DNA from: Bacteriovoracaceae bacterium
Lineage (GTDB): Bacteria; Bdellovibrionota; Bacteriovoracia; Bacteriovoracales; Bacteriovoracaceae
DNA length: 10,391 bases
Direction: 5' to 3'
NCBI GenBank assembly: GCA_023151145.1
Contig: JAKLJM010000049.1
Coordinates: 1 to 10,391 of the forward strand
The position numbers and the translations under genes were made by a program. Of this stretch, positions 6,401-10,391 are shown piece after piece (within the stretch, counting starts at the first letter, position 1; each line of letters starts with the position of its first letter). The notes beneath the pieces are model-generated. The model had not been told where the DNA came from and did not search any database. It was given only the letters and a program-made list of their open reading frames with translations.

Positions 6401-6680
6401 AACTGAGTTAGAACAAGCTTTTAAAATTTATGAAAATGCGATTATCGCCGTTGCTAAATTAAAACCAGAACAAGTGAAGTTCTCAAAAAGTATCTTTTTT
6501 TATATGGTCATTAATATGCAAGTACCTAAGACAGGTACAATTTTAGAAGATGCTTCATTTTACTTGTTCCACAAATGTATTGAATCACCTTTATGTAGAA
6601 GTGCTCGATACGAGCCAATTGAAGCCAAACGCTTAAACATCGGAATGCTTCTGTATTATTTAGTGAATTTACCACAATAG
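3474..6680 (+). CDS. Giant lipoprotein of degenerate EF-hand-like repeats (1068 aa)
   Basis: Start chosen at ATG 3474 (or 3477), because only then does the protein begin with a lipoprotein signal: MMKYNITHLF, a hydrophobic core, and LFSC with the lipidated Cys at about residue 25. An in-frame TTG at 3423 would add 17 non-signal residues. The rest is almost wholly alpha-helical and Lys/Glu-rich. From about residue 208 to 708 five units of some 100 residues recur. Each has a turn such as GGD (246, 348, 663) or a degenerate TGS/GQG (448, 559), then a hydrophobic-Ser/Thr-x-x-Glu step, a K.P/W helix, and in four of them F-x-x-K/T-x-x-Y. Near the C-terminus, residues 967-978 (DTNRNNVISTTE) form a canonical EF-hand loop with D, N, N, S and E at positions 1, 3, 5, 9 and 12. 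Calcium binding at the cell envelope is likely but unproven; the overall family is not recognised. Confidence 0.85.
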   Translation: MMKYNITHLFKYSLLGIAAATLFSCGFTNDKPVENQNVYQADQLQSTCKVDGNKLKEFTRLVIPDEISCIEKSLQQYLQLVKTKNPNSINEAELNLFITRFFSNQSRELIDGMSVLFETNMLLLRDEQNEISRENLPVLFELLRESNVKIVRINEILDRLSETKKLSFDHPKKISRLEIEIEKFNDEIKDLSEKIVTRLESRNRPIQSVILYKYLNETVKKIGADSINTEDIENTIFLKALIVGGDKEIINSEEAKALIRKLPAILDIWANINYFTRDLFKNTQAYANFLKDNIKKIEKNVIANHKTQVELITEKEIEFFIKKIFNKDDLHKNIETFWIAKFLLLGGDDNHVTNLEAQELVTKVPHIIDIWAMYQDNPEENFKTKKAYYSFLGSLVEIADQKLIHKDLKDRVILSNEKIQSLAKQFLKKDIALEDLKLLMRLKLIITGSNQELSVSDIQDLLKKIPLFFEQYGELLDHPVDSFGTKSEYAQFLNRKIEWMKRIVLSKKIPNTDDILLTNNELKIIADYVLNDPQTLKDQSLTEEEFETLLSLKKMILGQGLDNLTLKEFQTLLNKTNSLVTAWGNAVDLAKLKFSDKTEYAKKLIDTVRMVTNTVIWNQENFEVINTDKLVSLIRGFITDPDLDIDSFVPSLQSLKTKLIGGDKDSYELKDIKTLFNIVNDFADHFFYDNYMYDQYRQSFESIRGPVRLNPPPHYPIMDQYFSAARKEALYLDFKLVAENFKYFRNETDLIQNYSFEFVRNKYGFVEVSVLKFLSNKLALAYGHKAPNGVNQVNIEEFEKFLLAMKPILEEFKLWSPKFQTFARNSILLADLFQNQSNGDFEINSLETAEYLSMILSAVEIKAKFEQELVKVCRNLSPNSEEPTYSEPCFKEHYFDIFLNKLNLARYFPRLTEYVKTSPRNEYQDYLKGVVGFARDVDSATIPVNGRDITLVVGAMLNIETTFLRFDTNRNNVISTTELEQAFKIYENAIIAVAKLKPEQVKFSKSIFFYMVINMQVPKTGTILEDASFYLFHKCIESPLCRSARYEPIEAKRLNIGMLLYYLVNLPQ
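4095..5597 (+). repeat. Five tandem ~100-residue protein repeats inside the lipoprotein
   Basis: Matching cores fall at residues (counted from ATG 3474) 244-251 GGDKEIIN, 346-353 GGDDNHVT, 447-454 TGSNQELS, 558-565 GQGLDNLT and 661-668 GGDKDSYE, spaced 102, 101, 111 and 103 residues. They are preceded by a helix ending LKALIV, AKFLLL, RLKLII, KKMIL or KTKLI, and four are followed by the motif F..K/T..Y (LFKNTQAY, NFKTKKAY, SFGTKSEY, KFSDKTEY). A further weaker unit precedes them (RDEQNEIS, about 125-132) and two or three follow (about 786-861 and the intact loop at 967). DNA identity between units is low, so the duplication is old. Confidence 0.7.
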
Positions 6681-6681
6681 A

Positions 6682-7320
6682 TTAATATTCAATTAATAGA
6701 GGTCGCTTACCTTTAGAATTTCGAGCGATCTCTTCATTGAATTGATCACGGGTCTTTAAATACTTCATAAAATCTTTTTCCCCCAACATGTCTTTTAACT
6801 TCTTGAGGTACTTATCATTGATGAGCTGTTCGCGTTTTGTTTGATCTTCTGAAAGAGAGTAACTATAGTTTTTTCCGTATTTTTTTTCCATCAGCTTATG
6901 AAACTCTTCATAAACATCCATTTTCTCTCTTTCACAATCTTCTCGAAAAACTAAATAGACATCAAACATTTTTGGTTTGGGAAAGACTTTTTGCACTTCT
7001 TTTATCCAGGCATTTTCTAATTGATCAAATTCGGCAAATTCTTTTTCCGATTCTTTGTCATCAAGAGTTTCTGCGGAATTAACTTTTTCACTTTCTGCAA
7101 TTAATTTTTCTTTTTGATCATTTGAAAGATCCTCTTGTGAAAGACTTTTTGCACTTTGAGGGAGACCATCTTGGTTTTTTAGTTTTACCGAACTAGATGA
7201 TTCAGTAGATGTTTCTAAAGAAGATCTGGTAAAGACTCCTTCTTTAAAAAAATAATAATAATTAAAGACAGCCGCCACTGCTAAAAATATAACGACCAAG
7301 CCCCATTTATTTTTAGTCAC
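6682..7320 (-). CDS. Membrane-anchored helical protein, second gene of the yajQ operon (212 aa)
   Basis: Starts with GTG at 7320, which lies inside the end of yajQ (8-bp overlap); no in-frame ATG exists near the N-terminus, and a GGAG ten bases upstream can serve as ribosome-binding site. Residues about 7-25 (GLVVIFLAVAAVFNYYYFF) form a single membrane anchor after MTKNK, so most of the protein faces the periplasm. Residues 30-100 are Ser/Glu/Lys-rich and probably disordered. The C-terminal half (about 100-212) is helical, with conserved-looking acidic/aromatic patches (VYLVFREDCERE, VYEEFHKLMEKKYG, LLGEKDFMKYLKTRDQFNEE). I do not recognise the family; a lipase-chaperone-like plan (anchor, linker, helices) was considered but its motif is absent. 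Overlap with yajQ suggests translational coupling. Its stop is one base from the stop of the giant lipoprotein gene. Confidence 0.7.
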   Translation of the reverse strand: MTKNKWGLVVIFLAVAAVFNYYYFFKEGVFTRSSLETSTESSSSVKLKNQDGLPQSAKSLSQEDLSNDQKEKLIAESEKVNSAETLDDKESEKEFAEFDQLENAWIKEVQKVFPKPKMFDVYLVFREDCEREKMDVYEEFHKLMEKKYGKNYSYSLSEDQTKREQLINDKYLKKLKDMLGEKDFMKYLKTRDQFNEEIARNSKGKRPLLIEY

Positions 7321-7807
7321 GTTTCATATTCTCCATCTGAAGATCAACGGTCACATCTTTATGTGTACGCAGCATGTGATAAGCCTCTTGTAGATCATCA
7401 ATTTTTTTGCCAGTTAGACGAATTTTCTCATCTAGAATTGAAGCCTGAACTTTTAAGCCTGAATCCTTCAAGAGTTTTACAATGGATTTTGCCATGTCTT
7501 TTTCCAGACCATTTTTTAAGAGAATTTGCTGCTTAAGCATCTTATGGCCTGAAGGTTCAATTTTTTGAGGGTCAATGCAGCGCTGCCCTATTTTTCTCTT
7601 CACCATTTGATTTCGAAGAATCTCTAAAGCTGCTTTCATCTTCATTTCGTCTTCAGCTTTTAACTCGATCATTTTATCATCTTTTAACTCTAGAGAGGTT
7701 TCACTACCTTTAAAGTCATAGCGCCCTGTAATCTCTTTTTGGGCCATCTGTAGGGCGTTTTTCATTTCCATCATGTCGGTTTTTGAAACTAAATCAAAAG
7801 AAGGCAT
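7313..7807 (-). CDS. yajQ: YajQ-family nucleotide-binding protein
   Basis: The 164-residue product matches the YajQ family in length and along its whole course. The N-terminus MPSFDLVSKTD, the signature EITGRYDFKGSETSLELKDDKMIELKAED (residues about 25-53), the LVKRGID-like segment (NQMVKRKIGQRCIDPQKIEP) and the ending VRLTGKKIDDLQEAYHMLR with terminal RD are all recognisable. Family members have two ferredoxin-like domains and bind nucleotides; some (Xanthomonas) are cyclic-di-GMP effectors, others bind tRNA or GTP in vitro. Which of these applies here cannot be read from sequence. It is cytoplasmic. ATG 7807 has a good GGAG (7817-7814) six bases upstream. The downstream gene overlaps its end, and a divergent exonuclease gene starts 132 bp away. 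Confidence 0.93.
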   Translation of the reverse strand: MPSFDLVSKTDMMEMKNALQMAQKEITGRYDFKGSETSLELKDDKMIELKAEDEMKMKAALEILRNQMVKRKIGQRCIDPQKIEPSGHKMLKQQILLKNGLEKDMAKSIVKLLKDSGLKVQASILDEKIRLTGKKIDDLQEAYHMLRTHKDVTVDLQMENMKRD

Positions 7808-7825
7808 CTCGAGCTCCGTAAATCA

Positions 7826-7831
7826 ATTATG
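7826..7831 (-). promoter_or_regulatory. Possible -10 box of the yajQ operon
   Basis: CATAAT (7831-7826 on the minus strand) matches five of six bases of TATAAT and lies about 18 bases before ATG 7807, leaving room for the GGAG ribosome-binding site. The corresponding -35 zone (TAATGA, 17 bases further) is poor, so the call is tentative. Confidence 0.3.
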
Positions 7832-7878
7832 TTAAAGGAGAAAAAATTTCATTACTTTAAAAAATAGACTTTTTTGAC

Positions 7879-7907
7879 TATAATTTAAAGCCTAACTCTC
7901 CTAGGCT
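7879..7907 (+). promoter_or_regulatory. Perfect -10 box and adjacent hairpin before the exonuclease gene
   Basis: TATAAT at 7879-7884 is a perfect -10 box; the -35 zone (TTTAAA, 7856-7861, 17-base spacer) is weak. The expected start of transcription is near 7891. Exactly there lies a 6-bp inverted repeat, AGCCTA (7889-7894) and TAGGCT (7902-7907), with a 7-base spacer. This could be an operator overlapping the start point or a 5'-end hairpin in the mRNA. A Shine-Dalgarno (AAAGGA, 7929-7934) sits five bases before ATG 7940. Confidence 0.45.
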
Positions 7908-7939
7908 ACACAATATTTTTAAATGTTAAAAGGATCACC

Positions 7940-8491
7940 ATGTCTTCTGCTGAAAATTCTTTAGAACTTATCTCCTTTGATGGCGAAATCATGGTGGTGG
8001 ATAGTCTAAAAGATCTCGAACTCTCCCTTAATGAACTTAGAAAAGAAGAATTGTTAGGATTTGATACTGAAACAAAACCAAGCTTTAAAAAAGGCGAAAA
8101 GTATTCTATTTCCCTACTGCAATTATCAGGCGCAAAAAAAGCTTATCTTTTTCGTTTAAATAAAATTGGCTTTCCAAATGGCGTAAAACAAATTTTAGAA
8201 GATGAAAATATTTTAAAAGTAGGCCTTGCCATTCGTGATGATTTAAAAGGCTTAAAAGAATTAAATGAATTTATCCCTAAGAGCTTTGTTGAGATTCAAG
8301 AAGTAGCAAAAACCAAAGGACTTAAATCTCAAGGACTACAAACTATCACGGAAGAACTTTTTCAAAAACGTCTTTCGAAAAAAGCGAAGCTCACCAATTG
8401 GGAAGCTTCAAAGTTAACTGAGTCTCAAATTCTTTATGCGGCTACTGATGCTTGGATTGGACGAGAGATTTATCTCGCCCTCCAAAATTAA
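7940..8491 (+). CDS. Stand-alone 3'-5' exonuclease domain protein (DEDDy, RNase D-like)
   Basis: A single DnaQ-fold exonuclease domain of the RNase D/WRN type, which removes nucleotides from 3' ends using two metal ions. All three motifs are present: Exo I FDTET (Asp42, Glu44), Exo II VGLAIRDDLKGL (Asp101 aligned with the family Asp), and Exo III YAATDAW (Tyr166, Asp170), which makes it the DEDDy subtype. The LSKKAKLTNWEASKLTESQILYAATDA stretch is the typical run-up to Exo III in this family. At 183 residues it is only the catalytic domain; the HRDC domain found in full RNase D is missing, so RNA versus DNA substrate is open. No signal peptide, hence cytoplasmic. Good Shine-Dalgarno and promoter are present. 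It is divergent from the yajQ operon and ends seven bases from the end of the cytochrome gene. Confidence 0.9.
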   Translation: MSSAENSLELISFDGEIMVVDSLKDLELSLNELRKEELLGFDTETKPSFKKGEKYSISLLQLSGAKKAYLFRLNKIGFPNGVKQILEDENILKVGLAIRDDLKGLKELNEFIPKSFVEIQEVAKTKGLKSQGLQTITEELFQKRLSKKAKLTNWEASKLTESQILYAATDAWIGREIYLALQN

Positions 8492-8498
8492 ATAGTCA

Positions 8499-10181
8499 TT
8501 AAAGCGTTTTTAAAAATTCGCGAAGCTCACTCTTTTCTTTTTCAGAATATTTTTCTGAACCATCATCTTTCAAAAACATTTGATAGTGTCCAATATTTTT
8601 GAGTCCTGGTTTTCTGGTATCAAAGAAAGCTTCTTTATCTTTGGCCCAAGACTCAGGCATTTTATTTCCTACCGGATACCCCACACAATCCGTATCGAAG
8701 TCACGGTAACGATCATCGGCCGGACCTTGCACGAATGTTTGTGGACGCTTCGCTGGTGGAGTCATCAGCGCACAAAGGTTAGGAATAGAGTTATTATGCA
8801 AATATGGATATCGAGACCAAATACCATCTAATGGCGGTGGCACGTAACCAGGTTGAGGCTCTAATACTGTCTTCATCCATTTTGAGATTTGAAGATTATT
8901 AAGTTCAGTAGCAAATGTTTCAATCCCTAATCTTCGCTGTGGATCTGTCCCCACATCTTTTACGGGAGTTGTTTCAAAATAATCCACTTTCACTGTTTCA
9001 AGTTGTTTATCAAGCGCTAAAGTGTCATCTCCCATTTCCCAGCCCTTAATATAATCACCATGACACTTCATACAGCTATCGCGGAAATGATTTTGACCTC
9101 GGATTGCTTTTTCCATGTCAATGGAATTTGTAGGGTAAAAATCTGTCCAGCGCGGAGGCTTAGTTGAAAATGCCGCAACCGTTAAAGCGTCAATCGCTTC
9201 TTTATTATTTTTCATCCAAGTTTCTAATTCTTTTAAATCCGCTCCTCGTCCTAATTCATTCCATAAAATATTAGTGAAGATAGGATTTCCTGAAACAATG
9301 GAACCGTCTGCTAGCCATCTCGTTTTGTATTTAAGCGTCCACCACACCATAGGTTTTGAATCGGCCACGTAGGTGTCGAGCTCATGAGACTTGGGAAATT
9401 TTTCTAAGATTTCATTTTTCGTGGCATAAGCATCACTGTTTCTTCTGGTTAAAGAAAGAGCGACCTGAGGAAGAGAAGTATCTAAACCTAAGACTTGTGG
9501 CTCAACTGCGCCCACTGACCACAAATTGTTTTTGGTGCGTTTAAACATTTCTGTTTCGCCAACAGTTGCTCCTGAACCTGCCTTAAAAATTTGCGAAGGA
9601 ATATAAGGTACGGTCTTTTTGGCCATATGAAAAAATTTATTGGCCTTCACTCGTTTATTTGTTAACCCCATAACAGTTGTTCCAAAAAGATTTCCCGAGT
9701 GACAGGTAAAACAACTAAACGTTAAGCCTTCGCCATGGGGGGTTTTTACAAGCCCTGCGCCTATATAGAACTGATCTTTTTTTCCATTGGGAAAAGGGAT
9801 TTGATAAATTCCAGTGGCGGTATCAGAGTTAAATTTATTTAAGCCTAACCATTGATACAGCTCTTCTTCATTTTTAAACCCCACTCGAGACTTCGTGATA
9901 TCTTGGGCCAATTTTTTTAGTGGATTTTTAGTATCTGCTTTAAAAAAATTAAGCAGTGGTTGATAAGGAATAAGAAGACCAGTCACGGTCACGGGGTATT
10001 TTAAAGCATGTTTAATACCTAGATTTTTATAATAGGCCATTTCTTCAGCGTTTAGCTGTAAAATATTTTCGCGGTTTTCACCACTTTCCACTCTTGCGTT
10101 TCGAGACCAATCAGCTTCAGTTAAGGCAAACCCATTGAGTGAAAATAGTGCTAATAAGAACGTCCCTGTCATCTTTTTCAT
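8499..10181 (-). CDS. Periplasmic two-haem cytochrome c, RoxA/peroxidase-like (560 aa)
   Basis: A Sec signal peptide (MKKMTGTFLLALFSLNGFA, cleavage after about 19) sends the protein to the periplasm. Two covalent haem motifs are present: CFTCH at 157-161 and CMKCH at 370-374. The spacing of about 210 residues and the late segment PPLDGIWSRYPYLHNNSIPNL (about 448-468, split by the conserved YLHN) followed by RPQTF, and the end KNIGHYQMF..., ELREFLKTL, are typical of large di-haem cytochromes related to RoxA (rubber oxygenase) and more distantly to cytochrome c peroxidase/MauG. These enzymes use one haem for oxygen or peroxide chemistry and one for electron transfer. The actual substrate cannot be inferred. 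ATG 10181 is preceded by GAGGA at a rather short three-base distance. It is monocistronic here; the upstream spacer holds two operator-like dyads. Confidence 0.88.
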   Translation of the reverse strand: MKKMTGTFLLALFSLNGFALTEADWSRNARVESGENRENILQLNAEEMAYYKNLGIKHALKYPVTVTGLLIPYQPLLNFFKADTKNPLKKLAQDITKSRVGFKNEEELYQWLGLNKFNSDTATGIYQIPFPNGKKDQFYIGAGLVKTPHGEGLTFSCFTCHSGNLFGTTVMGLTNKRVKANKFFHMAKKTVPYIPSQIFKAGSGATVGETEMFKRTKNNLWSVGAVEPQVLGLDTSLPQVALSLTRRNSDAYATKNEILEKFPKSHELDTYVADSKPMVWWTLKYKTRWLADGSIVSGNPIFTNILWNELGRGADLKELETWMKNNKEAIDALTVAAFSTKPPRWTDFYPTNSIDMEKAIRGQNHFRDSCMKCHGDYIKGWEMGDDTLALDKQLETVKVDYFETTPVKDVGTDPQRRLGIETFATELNNLQISKWMKTVLEPQPGYVPPPLDGIWSRYPYLHNNSIPNLCALMTPPAKRPQTFVQGPADDRYRDFDTDCVGYPVGNKMPESWAKDKEAFFDTRKPGLKNIGHYQMFLKDDGSEKYSEKEKSELREFLKTL

Positions 10182-10213
10182 AAGTCCTCGCTTCGGCCAA
10201 TTTATTCTTTAAA

Positions 10214-10250
10214 TTGCTGATAAAACCTTAGCAAAGAAAAGCTCTCTTTG
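10214..10250. promoter_or_regulatory. Two overlapping dyads upstream of the cytochrome gene
   Basis: TTGCTGA (10214-10220) and TTAGCAA (10228-10234) form a 21-bp dyad with six of seven arm bases matching and a 7-base centre. CAAAGA (10232-10237) and TCTTTG (10245-10250) form a perfect 6-bp dyad, also with a 7-base centre, overlapping the first by three bases. They lie 33-69 bp upstream of ATG 10181, where an operator would be expected. No clear -35/-10 pair was found. Binding is inferred only. Confidence 0.3.
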
Positions 10251-10284
10251 GAAAATGTGAGGGGCAAGACTTAAGACTTTGTAA

Positions 10285-10314
10285 GAAAAAAGCCCTCTTA
10301 AAAGAGGGCTTTTT
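10285..10314 (-). terminator. Strong intrinsic terminator, possibly bidirectional
   Basis: AGCCCTCTT (10291-10299) and AAGAGGGCT (10302-10310) form a perfect 9-bp, GC-rich stem with a very small loop. On the minus strand it is followed by six T (A-run 10286-10291), and on the plus strand by five T (10310-10314). Its position 22 bases after a possible minus-strand stop at 10332 suggests it ends a gene entering from the right. It is the only convincing intrinsic terminator in the window. Confidence 0.85.
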
Positions 10315-10331
10315 AGCTATTGATAGATTTT

Positions 10332-10391
10332 TTATGAGATAGATAAGCGTTTTTCGAGCACTTCAATAGGAGTTAGAGGGATGATAAATTT
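10332..10391 (-). CDS. Possible C-terminal end of an unidentified gene (start outside window)
   Basis: On the minus strand the frame KFIIPLTPIEVLEKRLSIS followed by TAA is open to the right edge. Only 19 residues are visible, too few to name a protein. The strong terminator starting about 22 bases after this stop is the main support. Competing reading: on the plus strand an AGGAG (10368-10372) lies eight bases before ATG 10381, which could be the start of a gene running out of the window; both cannot easily be true. Confidence 0.4.
   Translation of the reverse strand, partial: KFIIPLTPIEVLEKRLSIS

Noticed and set aside
6698..6733. 9-bp stem with one G-U pair and an 18-base loop after the lipoprotein stop
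   Set aside because: No T-run follows, the loop is large, and the bases code for the end of the opposite gene; not a convincing terminator.
8580..8831. Plus-strand ORF of 83 aa (and another at 9356-9544) within the cytochrome gene
   Set aside because: Both lie opposite conserved cytochrome sequence, including the YLHN region, and show no family features.
10368..10391. Start of a plus-strand gene at ATG 10381 with AGGAG upstream
   Set aside because: Only four codons are visible, and terminator position favours a minus-strand gene end instead; kept as an alternative only.

Overview
The window looks like a chromosomal stretch from an AT-rich (roughly mid-30s % GC by eye), Gram-negative, diderm bacterium. 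Evidence for this is three Sec-type signal peptides, a lipoprotein signal, two proteins that end like outer-membrane beta-barrels, and a periplasmic c-type cytochrome. The mix of lineage-specific envelope proteins with short intergenic gaps resembles Bdellovibrionota (Bdellovibrio/Bacteriovorax-like bacteria). That placement is an impression from protein flavour, not a measurement.

Layout. Bases 2-361 are the C-terminal end of an Fpg/Nei-family DNA glycosylase. Two small unrecognised genes follow, facing each other (523-771 + and 768-1064 -). A structured 166-bp divergent spacer then carries a putative G-quadruplex motif and two promoters placed right against their start codons. Next comes an envelope block: a 255-residue barrel-like protein (1231-1998 +) tail-to-tail with a 450-residue barrel-like protein (1995-3347 -). 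Divergent from the latter is a 1068-residue lipoprotein (3474-6680 +) made of degenerate EF-hand-like repeats with one intact calcium loop near its C-terminus. After that a two-gene minus-strand operon encodes YajQ (7313-7807) and a membrane-anchored helical protein (6682-7320). Divergent from it is a stand-alone DEDDy 3'-5' exonuclease (7940-8491 +), then a two-haem RoxA/peroxidase-like cytochrome c (8499-10181 -). The window closes with a strong hairpin terminator (10285-10314) and possibly the last 19 codons of another minus-strand gene.

General patterns. All four convergent gene pairs are packed between a 4-bp overlap and a 7-bp gap with no terminator hairpin between them, so their 3' ends probably form overlapping antisense transcripts. 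Several unrecognised or envelope genes (523, 1064 -, 1231, 3474) have a -10-like box only 6-9 bases before ATG and no Shine-Dalgarno, suggesting leaderless mRNAs. The conserved housekeeping-type genes (yajQ, exonuclease, cytochrome) have recognisable ribosome-binding sites. No mobile element, CRISPR array, tRNA or rRNA was seen. The most unusual items are the EF-hand-like repeat lipoprotein and the structured, apparently leaderless divergent promoter region at 1065-1230.
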